This document shows, piece after piece, positions 29,227 to 35,962 of a stretch of 41,862 nucleotides of DNA. Below the pieces are notes generated by a model. The model did not search any database and was not told the DNA's origin. It worked only from the letters and a program-made list of their open reading frames with translations. The stretch is from a virus, in IMG/VR virus record IMGVR_UViG_3300031586_000089, positions 1 through 41,862 of that record. The stretch is one strand, 5' to 3'. Numbering within the stretch: position 1 is the first letter of the stretch; the number at the start of each line of letters is the position of its first letter. The position numbers and the translations under genes were made by a program.

Positions 29227-29687
29227 GTCGGCGGCACTCCGCCTAGGGGTAGTATCATTTCTTTCAACTCCTCTATCTGGCTTCCTACCTTTATCATGTC
29301 GTCTGTGTCTTTTTGACTTTGGTCTTCCAGCGGCATCAGCATGAGGAGCTTCAACTTCTGCACCAGGCGAGCTCTCTGTCGTAATATCTTCAATCGCTCG
29401 GCCTTTTGCTTTTTTGTTAGTTGAAGCTGTTTTCTTCCTCTTGTTTCTGCTACTGGGTGGTCCTTGAGATAAGCGAGGCCTGCTGCCAACCAGCAGCACA
29501 CTAGGCCTTCCTCGCTTTCTTTTTGAGCGTGCCATCGGAAGTGTGTTATCCATTTTCTATTCTCTCCTCCTTCCTTGGAGGTTCTCCATAATTTGCCAAC
29601 TACCATAACGGAGCCTAAGGTGATAGGCTCTTTACAGTAGCTGCAGTGGGGTACTGTCTTACGGCATACAGTTAGCCAGATGTCCAT
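29217..29687 (-). CDS. Zinc-binding helical protein, 156 aa
   Basis: ATG 29687 directly follows the previous stop (TAATATGG). CSYCKEPITLGS (15-26) with CC near 64 may bind zinc; the pattern HCSYCKEPI...W..HF.WH resembles single ribbons of phage proteins. Residues 85-145 form a basic-acidic coiled coil (KKQKAERLKILRQRARLVQK). The function is unknown. Reading frame choice over the alternative is by composition and spacing, not proof. Confidence 0.6.
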   Translation of the reverse strand: MDIWLTVCRKTVPHCSYCKEPITLGSVMVVGKLWRTSKEGGENRKWITHFRWHAQKESEEGLVCCWLAAGLAYLKDHPVAETRGRKQLQLTKKQKAERLKILRQRARLVQKLKLLMLMPLEDQSQKDTDDMIKVGSQIEELKEMILPLGGVPPTWG

Positions 29688-29688
29688 A

Positions 29689-29877
29689 TTAGGTACTGTC
29701 AGCTAAATTGTCGTTTATTCTCTTGGCAAAATCTAGTAACTGAGGAATAGTAAACCAACCATCTATGCAGATGGAGTCTCCTACCTCCATTCCGTATACT
29801 TCTGTTTCTTCATTAAGATAGGATGCTAGCTTATTAAGCTTAGCCTCCTTTATATCATAATCTTCTGAGCTTATCAT
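29689..29877 (-). CDS. Hypothetical acidic protein, 62 aa
   Basis: ATG 29877 is close after the previous stop with AAGG in between. The protein is acidic (SSEDYDIKEAKLNKLASYLN, then EVGDSICIDGWFTIPQLLDF) with one helix at the end. No metal or enzyme motif. Ordinary member of the coupled early cluster. Confidence 0.58.
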   Translation of the reverse strand: MISSEDYDIKEAKLNKLASYLNEETEVYGMEVGDSICIDGWFTIPQLLDFAKRINDNLADST

Positions 29878-29880
29878 ACC

Positions 29881-30096
29881 TTAGCCACACTTACTAAATC
29901 CACAAGCTGGACAGGCTACACAGCCTTCCTGATACTGCATATTCCCTCCACAGTCAGGGCATACCTTACTGGATATGGTCTGAGCCTGCTGACCAAGTGA
30001 ATGAGGATAGTCTGTAGACTTACTATGAAAGTACTTGTTGTGGACTGCTAGCTCTTTGGCAGTCAGGTTATCTCTACCGCACTTATCACATTTCAT
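29881..30096 (-). CDS. Zinc finger plus RNR-type zinc ribbon protein, 71 aa
   Basis: AAGGAGAAGGG precedes ATG 30096. Residues 1-24 are a C2H2 finger (MKCDKCGRDNLTAKELAVHN, then H). Residues 46-71 are a ribbon, CPDCGGNMQYQEGCVACPAC, ending CGFSKCG; this order is very close to the C-terminal zinc ribbon of class II ribonucleotide reductases. No reductase gene is in the window. It may bind nucleic acid, or partner with a host reductase. Confidence 0.7.
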   Translation of the reverse strand: MKCDKCGRDNLTAKELAVHNKYFHSKSTDYPHSLGQQAQTISSKVCPDCGGNMQYQEGCVACPACGFSKCG

Positions 30097-30266
30097 CCCT
30101 TCTCCTTTTCTGTATATAGTATCTTACCACATCTGTTACAGAATATGCAGTCTATTGTACTTGACGAAGGCATACAGACTAACTTGCCAGGGTCAACAGG
30201 TCCTATTGATTTTACTAAATATACTATTCTATGCCCTATCCAAAAGCATATTATCTTCTTAATCAT
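30093..30266 (-). CDS. Small zinc-knuckle protein, first leftward gene, 57 aa
   Basis: The start is ATG 30266 (MIKKIICFWIGHRIVYLVKS); an in-frame ATG at 30302 lies within the -35 box. The start base is next to the predicted transcription start (30267), so the message would be essentially leaderless. The C-terminus CIFCNRCGKILYTEKEKG has a C-x2-C-x2-C arrangement of a zinc knuckle. The hydrophobic N-terminus may be a membrane or packing helix. Function unknown. Confidence 0.6.
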   Translation of the reverse strand: MIKKIICFWIGHRIVYLVKSIGPVDPGKLVCMPSSSTIDCIFCNRCGKILYTEKEKG

Positions 30267-30273
30267 ATTATAT

Positions 30274-30302
30274 ATTGTATCATATCCAGTAACTCTTGTC
30301 AA
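30274..30302 (-). promoter_or_regulatory. Main leftward promoter at the divergent control region
   Basis: On minus: TTGACA (30302-30297), 17-bp spacer, TACAAT (30279-30274), with TGA before the -10. Predicted start 30267. It faces away from the rightward promoter at 30351-30379; the two -35 boxes are 48 bases apart. This is the head of the early/middle block. Confidence 0.85.
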
Positions 30303-30350
30303 TCTTCCTTATTCACTATGTAAATAAATAATCGTATGATGGTGGTATCC

Positions 30351-30379
30351 TTGACATCACAAGGTATCTATGATACACT
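30351..30379 (+). promoter_or_regulatory. Rightward promoter for packaging and late genes
   Basis: TTGACA (30351-30356), 17-bp spacer, TACACT (30374-30379), with TG at 30371-30372 as extended -10. The predicted start is the A of the ATG at 30386, so the first gene would be leaderless. The AT-rich 48 bases between the two divergent -35 boxes could hold a shared operator, but no clear palindrome is seen. Confidence 0.82.
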
Positions 30380-30385
30380 GGTAGT

Positions 30386-30943
30386 ATGAGTGGCACACCC
30401 CTGTTGCCTCTAGACTCTGATACTCCAAAGGAAGTTAGCATTGCAACCAGTTTACTTCCTTGGCGTAAAGATGACTACCGAGCAAGATACATAGGCTATT
30501 TAGCCTGTGGGTTTGATGTAGATGAAGCTCTTTATATGCTCGGACTAAATATCGCTTGGCTTGAGGAGCAGAGGCAGGATGAAGGCTTCAATGCAATAGA
30601 GTTTAAGGTTCCTGAAATCAGGAAGGAGCTTAGCAAGGAGTATATAGAGCTAGATTTCTTCCGTAACTTCAGACTAGTGCTGGAGAAGGATTACCGAATA
30701 CTCAAGAAGGCTATCTATGATGAAGTCCTGCCTAAACAAGACCACGACTACCTGCTCAAACTCCGCTCAGCATACACTCCACAACAGTTGCAGATACTGG
30801 AACAAGTGATGAAGGGTACTGGGACTGGTGATTGGAACTTTGCTAAATTCATTGCTGAGAATCAGGATAAGATTCTTGAGATTAGCCGAACAGACAAAAT
30901 AACAGTAAAGGATAGAGTTCTGGATGGCGAGATACAAGGCTAG
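30386..30943 (+). CDS. terS: Terminase small subunit candidate, 185 aa
   Basis: ATG 30386 coincides with the predicted transcription start. An HTH-like stretch, YLACGFDVDEALYMLGLNIA, is near residues 37-57, as in small terminases that bind DNA. The rest is helical and ends with an EILEISRTDKITVKDRVLDG segment that may contact the large subunit. Position at the head of the operon, four genes before the large subunit, supports it. A sequence search is needed to be sure, since small terminases diverge greatly. Confidence 0.6.
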   Translation: MSGTPLLPLDSDTPKEVSIATSLLPWRKDDYRARYIGYLACGFDVDEALYMLGLNIAWLEEQRQDEGFNAIEFKVPEIRKELSKEYIELDFFRNFRLVLEKDYRILKKAIYDEVLPKQDHDYLLKLRSAYTPQQLQILEQVMKGTGTGDWNFAKFIAENQDKILEISRTDKITVKDRVLDGEIQG

Positions 30944-31121
30944 AACTGTAACCACTAAGGCTCGTCAGGCTTCCAGGCGGAATATCATCAGAGCACAGCA
31001 GGCGAGGGTTGGTAGGAAGGAACCTCGTAGTGTTGGAAGAGAAACAAGGAAGCGACAAAGATTTAGCAAACCAGCCATCAGGACTAGAGCACCTATGATG
31101 GTGAGGGTAAGGAGTAGATAA
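30924..31121 (+). CDS. Very basic, Arg-rich protein, 65 aa
   Basis: ATG 30924 overlaps the end of the previous gene by 20 bases, with AAAGGA upstream. About 18 Arg and 5 Lys are spread over all 65 residues (KARTVTTKARQASRRNIIRA, then GRETRKRQRFSKPAIRTRAP), with almost no acidic residues. It should bind nucleic acid strongly, perhaps as a DNA-condensing protein packed in the head or an RNA-binding regulator. No hydrophobic core is seen. The stop overlaps the next ATG (TAATG). Confidence 0.6.
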   Translation: MARYKARTVTTKARQASRRNIIRAQQARVGRKEPRSVGRETRKRQRFSKPAIRTRAPMMVRVRSR

Positions 31122-31363
31122 TGGAGATACCTATCGAAGCATTGTGCAGTCTAGGCGTAGGTGGAGTATTTGGTTTAGTGGTTTTCCTAATGTATAGAAA
31201 GGATAGAAAGTCTAGTGAAGAGCAGATTCGCCAAGATAGGGTATTTATGGAAGATAGGTTAAATAAGATAATTGACCGAGACCAGGATTCTCGTGAAGGA
31301 CTCACTGAGGCAGTAACTGGACTCACTACACTTCTTATCAGATTGAATGGGAGGATTAAGTAA
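31121..31363 (+). CDS. Membrane protein of BhlA/holin-like type, 80 aa
   Basis: One transmembrane helix near residues 8-25 (LCSLGVGGVFGLVVFLMY), then a highly charged coil (RKDRKSSEEQIRQDRVFMED) and a short helix TEAVTGLTTLLIRLNGRIK. The order, N-terminal helix then charged tail, fits BhlA/UviB-type holin-like proteins. Its stop lies directly before the next ATG. It may act with the holin-like protein at 33172. Confidence 0.6.
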   Translation: MEIPIEALCSLGVGGVFGLVVFLMYRKDRKSSEEQIRQDRVFMEDRLNKIIDRDQDSREGLTEAVTGLTTLLIRLNGRIK

Positions 31364-31486
31364 ATGACAAGAGCACCAGCAGCAAGACCATGCCCAGGTA
31401 GTAAAATCCGAAGTGGCGGAGCAGGTAGAGGATTAGGAAGAGGTAAAGGCAAAGGACCTATAGGCAGACCATATAGAGGAAAGTAA
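31364..31486 (+). CDS. Gly/Arg-rich basic peptide, 40 aa
   Basis: ATG 31364 immediately follows the previous stop; 40 codons end at TAA 31484-31486, four bases before the terminase ATG. The sequence MTRAPAARPCPGSKIRSGGA then GRGLGRGKGKGPIGRPYRGK is very rich in Gly, Arg and Lys, like an RGG-type nucleic-acid binder. Too short for usual calling. With the 65-residue Arg-rich protein it forms a pair around the membrane protein. Confidence 0.55.
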   Translation: MTRAPAARPCPGSKIRSGGAGRGLGRGKGKGPIGRPYRGK

Positions 31487-31490
31487 CCCT

Positions 31491-33158
31491 ATGCAGGCAG
31501 TTAATCAAGACGAAGCCTTAAAAGCTTTGTTCTCTAACAGACGACTTATGATGGAGTCGTTGTTGCAGATAGAGAACAAGGAGCGTCAGCTTGTTCCTTT
31601 CATCCTTAATCCTATTCAGGCAGATATGCTGGATAACTCAGGCCCAAGAGATATCTATGTTAAGCCTGCACAGATAGGGGCTACATCACTTCATCTGGCT
31701 GACTTCTATCTTGACAACATCACTATCAATGGAACTGTGTCTGTTATCATTAGTTATGATGAGACTAGTGCTAAGCGACTTATCATTAAGGCTAAGCGGT
31801 ATCACCAGCATCTGGAAAGGAAAATACCCTCAGTTGCTAAGCTAGACCACAAGAGTGCTGAGGAACTTACATGGGAGAATAGGGATACTAACTTCTACTC
31901 TATCATGTATATATTTAGTTCCAGAAGCTACACACTTGGTAGGGGAGAGGCTATACATAATCTGCTGCTTGATGAGTATGCTTTCTGGATGATAGGCACT
32001 CATGAGCAGGTGTTTAGCTCTGCTGTCCAGCGTGTGCCACTGAAGCTGGGAACTAAAATCAGAGTCCAATCAACAGCTAATGGGGAAGACAATCCTCATT
32101 GTGAGATGTATAGGGCATCCAAGGAAGGCACAGTAGTAGGGCAGTCAGTCTACAAGCACCACTTCTATCCTTGGTATATTCATCCTGATTATATAATGTA
32201 TCCTGGAGACCCTTTCTGCTTAGACGGTGATGATATAGACCCTCTGCCAAATCTCAAGTCAGACGAGGTATTGCTGATGAAGCGGTTGCTACATGAGTTT
32301 GGCTTTTCTGAGCTTGATGCTATGGCTAAGCTTCGCTGGAGGAGATATAAGAAGGCGGAGATGGCAAGTCTAAGACGAAGCGGTGATACGGTGCTTCTGT
32401 TTGAGCAGGAATTTCCTGAAGACGATGAGACCTGTTTCCTTGTTGCAGGAGACCAAGCATACAGCTCTGACACCATAACTGATAAGGTCAGACAATGCAT
32501 CCCTCCTCGATTTACAAAGAATATAGTAAATCCCAAAACTGGAACTTCAGCCGAGTTGGATGTCTGGCACGATAAGGAAGAAGGGCTAAACTATATAGTA
32601 TCCATAGACCCAGGCAAGGGAAAGACATCGGAGTCGGTAGGTCATGTCTGGCATTTTGAAGATGGTTATCAGGATAAGGAAGGTAAGGACATACCACCTA
32701 TTATGCTCCACTGTGCTACACTGGCTGGCTTCTACGATGAGTGGGAAATGGCTGAGTATATGAAGGTTGTTGCGTACTACTACAATGGAGCAGTGATAGC
32801 ACCTGAGGACAACCTAGATATTGTCAGCCATCTGAGAGATTATCCTGACCTCTATTGGCGAGAGGATGTCAGAACAGGCAAAGGTATCAAGGCTGTAGGA
32901 TGGCAGACTAATCTATCTACTAAGCCATATATGATTACTGAACTCAATAGGCATATGGAGTATTTGGATTGTCAGGATATTAGATTCTGGAGTCAGTGCA
33001 AGAATATCCGCAGAAACCCTACAGTCAAAAGCGGTATTGTAGTTGTAGGTGCAGATGACCATCACGACTGTGGAGCAATAGCGATAGTATGCCGAGATGT
33101 TCAGGCGACTACTCGAGGGTATGTAGGCAGTGCAGGATGGCCTGACGGCTGGGGATAA
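31491..33158 (+). CDS. terL: Terminase large subunit (packaging ATPase and nuclease), 555 aa
   Basis: Packs DNA into the prohead. The ATPase has a deviant Walker A, VKPAQIGATS at 57-66 (Lys58 precedes the loop; Ala64 stands where GK usually is), Walker B NLLLDE with Asp161 and Glu162, and coupling motif QSTAN at 193-197. The C-terminal RNase H-fold nuclease has YIVSIDPGKG (Asp373), APED (Glu439, Asp440) and DDHHDCGAIAI (Asp526). Length is typical. No good ribosome site precedes ATG 31491, so translation may depend on upstream genes. Confidence 0.92.
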   Translation: MQAVNQDEALKALFSNRRLMMESLLQIENKERQLVPFILNPIQADMLDNSGPRDIYVKPAQIGATSLHLADFYLDNITINGTVSVIISYDETSAKRLIIKAKRYHQHLERKIPSVAKLDHKSAEELTWENRDTNFYSIMYIFSSRSYTLGRGEAIHNLLLDEYAFWMIGTHEQVFSSAVQRVPLKLGTKIRVQSTANGEDNPHCEMYRASKEGTVVGQSVYKHHFYPWYIHPDYIMYPGDPFCLDGDDIDPLPNLKSDEVLLMKRLLHEFGFSELDAMAKLRWRRYKKAEMASLRRSGDTVLLFEQEFPEDDETCFLVAGDQAYSSDTITDKVRQCIPPRFTKNIVNPKTGTSAELDVWHDKEEGLNYIVSIDPGKGKTSESVGHVWHFEDGYQDKEGKDIPPIMLHCATLAGFYDEWEMAEYMKVVAYYYNGAVIAPEDNLDIVSHLRDYPDLYWREDVRTGKGIKAVGWQTNLSTKPYMITELNRHMEYLDCQDIRFWSQCKNIRRNPTVKSGIVVVGADDHHDCGAIAIVCRDVQATTRGYVGSAGWPDGWG

Positions 33159-33171
33159 TAAAGGAGGTAAC

Positions 33172-33354
33172 ATGAATTTTAAGGATAGTGCAAGACCATT
33201 AGCAATGATATTTCTAGTACTAGCGCTGATTATAGGAGCTGTACTTGAATCAGTGGGCTATCCTATGGCTGAGTGGTTCAGATACTTTGCTATCTCGGTA
33301 GTCGGTGAGTGGTTTGTGGAAAGAGGAATTACCAAGCAGAAGGGGAACTCATAA
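33172..33354 (+). CDS. Holin-like protein, 60 aa
   Basis: AAGGAGGTAAC precedes ATG 33172. A first hydrophobic helix (LAMIFLVLALIIGAVLESVG) and a second, weaker one (MAEWFRYFAISVVGEWFVER) are separated by a short turn, with charged ends. Two helices, small size and position among late genes suit a holin that opens the inner membrane at lysis. No muramidase or amidase gene is recognised. Confidence 0.65.
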   Translation: MNFKDSARPLAMIFLVLALIIGAVLESVGYPMAEWFRYFAISVVGEWFVERGITKQKGNS

Positions 33355-33356
33355 GT

Positions 33357-33923
33357 ATGTGCGGATTTCTAGACTTCCTTGGCAGAAATAAGCAGAAGTA
33401 TGAGCGATGCTCTGAAAACTATGCTAAGTGCATAGATGAGGTTAATCTTCTCAGCTTAGATTTAGCCAAGGCGGATGAGAAGATAAAGCAAATGGAGAAG
33501 GTTTTGCCTAGGCCTGCACCTCCAGAACTAACCAATACTATTGAGAAGGATACTGCCTGGGTTCAGGATGTACTTATGGAGATGAAGGTTCAGGTTATCA
33601 GGCTGCCATTAGGTTCAGAGTTTAGGCTAGTTGATAAAGATACCTTCATAGAGTTCATAGCCTGGGACTGGGTTGACTCATTTGAGTATCACAAGTTCTA
33701 CCGATGTGGGAACTTTACTATTAGCTTCAAGGCTAGTGCCGACCAGTGGGGAGTTAATCAGGTAGGAATTGTACTAGACTATCAATCTGGCCATGCCTAC
33801 AACCTGGTGATATTTCCTGATAGGAAGGTTATGCTGCTAGAACCTCAATCAGACAATCTATTCTTCCATGATGAGCACGCACCTCAGTTCTATCCTCTAG
33901 AAGGAGCAGTGGTAATAATATGA
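33357..33923 (+). CDS. Cys/His enzyme candidate (papain/transglutaminase-like), 188 aa
   Basis: ATG 33357 lies just after the holin-like stop. Residues 10-50 form a charged helix. From 105 onwards the order YRCGNF (Cys117), SGHAYNLV (His146) and LLEPQ (Glu162) matches a Cys-His-acid triad spacing in papain- or transglutaminase-like domains found in phages. It may cut peptidoglycan or act as a virion protease. No signal peptide is seen. Placed after the holin-like gene, it is the best endolysin candidate, but weakly supported. Confidence 0.5.
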   Translation: MCGFLDFLGRNKQKYERCSENYAKCIDEVNLLSLDLAKADEKIKQMEKVLPRPAPPELTNTIEKDTAWVQDVLMEMKVQVIRLPLGSEFRLVDKDTFIEFIAWDWVDSFEYHKFYRCGNFTISFKASADQWGVNQVGIVLDYQSGHAYNLVIFPDRKVMLLEPQSDNLFFHDEHAPQFYPLEGAVVII

Positions 33924-34162
33924 TTTCTCCATTCAAGCGGATTAAGACATTTATGAATACTCCAGATGAGTGGCATACTACTGTTATAGGTATTGGTGAA
34001 GGGTTCTGTCCTTGGCAGCCAAGATATGAGCCAGGTGAAGATGTAGAGAATATGATAAAGAAGGAATATCACTACTACATCTTTGGAACTGCAGTTGGCT
34101 TTGCTTGTCTGATATTTGCACTGGCAGGAGCAGTAGCATTAGTGCTAAGAGCGATACTGTAA
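33920..34162 (+). CDS. Small protein with C-terminal membrane helix, 80 aa
   Basis: ATG 33920 overlaps the previous stop (ATGA). The first 50 residues are soluble and acidic (PWQPRYEPGEDVENMIKKEY). A C-terminal transmembrane helix (YIFGTAVGFACLIFALAGAV) ends ALVLRAIL. It may anchor to the membrane, as a lysis regulator or spanin-like helper, or join the head-portal region. No lipobox. Confidence 0.55.
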   Translation: MISPFKRIKTFMNTPDEWHTTVIGIGEGFCPWQPRYEPGEDVENMIKKEYHYYIFGTAVGFACLIFALAGAVALVLRAIL

Positions 34163-34173
34163 GGAGAAACAAT

Positions 34174-35958
34174 ATGATTGCAACTTACGCAGATAAGACT
34201 CAACAGATAATCACTCGCTGCAATAACCTTAAGACCTTCTGGGAGCCTAGGAATAAGGCTATGAAGCGCTGGTATAGGCTTATCGAGATGATTGATGAGT
34301 TGAAGACCGATAAGATGGAATCCTTTGTAGGCAACGACCCTAGGGCGCTGTATAATCTTGTTCTGCATCTGCTAGATACTCATATACCTCACAGGATGAA
34401 GAACTATGATATGACTGACCTTGAGGTAATATCTGCTGTGGCTGAAGTAGGTAAGTACTTCAAAACTCACTGGCAGGATGCTCAGGATAGCTTCCGCAGA
34501 ACCAATCCTAGACAGGGCTTGAATAGAACATTCATTGGATTCCTGTTAGCTACTGGCTGGTATGCTATGTTTAGCATAATGTCTGATGATGGCAAGCGGA
34601 CTTACAAGGAACCTTGGAATCCTATGGAAGTATATCCTATGTGGGATGCTATGCTTGGACTGTCCGAGGTGGCTCACATCTACGGTATTAGTCCGCTAGG
34701 TGCAGTTCATATGGCTAAGGCTAATAACTGGGACCTTGGCAGTCCATTTGACCAGTGGATTAGAGCACAAGGAAATGGCAATGTAACTGTATATGACTAC
34801 TGGTGGACTGACATATCAGACGAGTTCCCCTATGTTATGGCTGTCTGGAACGCTGTAGTAATAGGCACCACACTTGTCAAATATGAGCAGACAAGGTTTA
34901 AGAGAATACCTATCTATGTAGCTCCAGTTGGTGGTCTTCCTGATATGGGTAGTTTGACAGAAGGAGCATCTATCAATCAGAAGTACTCCTCAACAATAAG
35001 AGTTCAGGAGCAGAACGAAGTATCTGGTGTAATGACTGACAGGTGGAAGGCTGAACTTGGTCAATCTATCCTAGCAACCAATGAGAACATCTACCGAACC
35101 TGGAATAAGTGGTGGAGTTTCAGTCTGCAGCTGCTAAGAGACACTGCTCAACCGAGGATATTTGAGCGGAGCAGGAGTGGCAAGTCTATCGTCAAACCTG
35201 AAGATGTCTTCAAGCGAGGTGCGATATTCCGAGGTGGGCCTGATGATGATGTTACCTTTGTTGGCACTCCGCCTATACCGCTAGAACTCAGAAGCACTCA
35301 GCTTGACCTGGAAGCCATGATGCAGAGAGGTGGAGTTAGCTGGGCTATGCATGGTGCTGTTGCTGGACAAGTAACTGCCTATGTTATGAGTCAGATAGCA
35401 GCCTCAGCTAATCAAGTTATGAAGCCATTTCATCAGGCAGTAGTTGATGCCTTATCTGACATGGACAATGACGACTTGCAGGATATTAAGGAGAGAGGGC
35501 TTAGACCTTATGGCTGGAAGTATCCTACTGCCCTACCTGACAATAGCATTGTCTCAGCCGATTATGAGGTAGAGATTCCTGGTGACCTTGTGCAGAGAGC
35601 GACTACTGCCAGAATGCTAAATCCTGAGTTCGCACTAAGCTATAGCTATGTAATGAGAAAGCTCTTCCCTGATATAGAAGACTCTATGCAGGAGAGAGCA
35701 CAGCGGCTATCAGATATGGCAGCACTACATCCGAGCAATGCTATGATAGCACTAACGAGATACTACGATGAACAGTCAGCATTCTTATCTAAGCATGGAG
35801 ATGCTAGGGGAGCACAGTTGTATGAACTAATGGCTAGAATGGTTATGCAGCAGCTAGTACCTCAAGCTCCTGAGGAACAGACTGGAGCAGCAGGTATGGC
35901 TGAGCCTGGAGCAGCTTTGCAGCCTCCCGCTGGAAGAAATATAGAGCAACTGAGGTGA
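34174..35958 (+). CDS. Portal protein, 594 aa
   Basis: The start is ATG 34174 with AAGGAG just upstream; an in-frame ATG at 34105 lies inside the previous gene and is rejected. It follows terminase and precedes the giant protein. The sequence has the portal build: N-terminal helices (NNLKTFWEPRNKAMKRWYRL), a beta-rich wing (WNPMEVYPMWDAMLGLSEVA, YDYWWTDISDEFPYVMAVWN), a long helix near residues 380-440 (MAHGAVAGQ-type region then AYVMSQIAASANQVMKPFHQ), and an Ala/Gln-rich C-terminus. It forms the dodecameric DNA gate. Call rests on pattern, size and place. Confidence 0.75.
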   Translation: MIATYADKTQQIITRCNNLKTFWEPRNKAMKRWYRLIEMIDELKTDKMESFVGNDPRALYNLVLHLLDTHIPHRMKNYDMTDLEVISAVAEVGKYFKTHWQDAQDSFRRTNPRQGLNRTFIGFLLATGWYAMFSIMSDDGKRTYKEPWNPMEVYPMWDAMLGLSEVAHIYGISPLGAVHMAKANNWDLGSPFDQWIRAQGNGNVTVYDYWWTDISDEFPYVMAVWNAVVIGTTLVKYEQTRFKRIPIYVAPVGGLPDMGSLTEGASINQKYSSTIRVQEQNEVSGVMTDRWKAELGQSILATNENIYRTWNKWWSFSLQLLRDTAQPRIFERSRSGKSIVKPEDVFKRGAIFRGGPDDDVTFVGTPPIPLELRSTQLDLEAMMQRGGVSWAMHGAVAGQVTAYVMSQIAASANQVMKPFHQAVVDALSDMDNDDLQDIKERGLRPYGWKYPTALPDNSIVSADYEVEIPGDLVQRATTARMLNPEFALSYSYVMRKLFPDIEDSMQERAQRLSDMAALHPSNAMIALTRYYDEQSAFLSKHGDARGAQLYELMARMVMQQLVPQAPEEQTGAAGMAEPGAALQPPAGRNIEQLR

Positions 35959-35962
35959 TATA

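Noticed and set aside
29227-29553. N-terminal extension of the 28876-29226 gene
   Set aside because: It lies in another frame of the more credible 29217-29687 gene and has shadow-like composition (many Lys, Arg, Ser, Pro).
30303-30350. Operator palindrome between divergent promoters
   Set aside because: AT-rich but no clear symmetric site was found.
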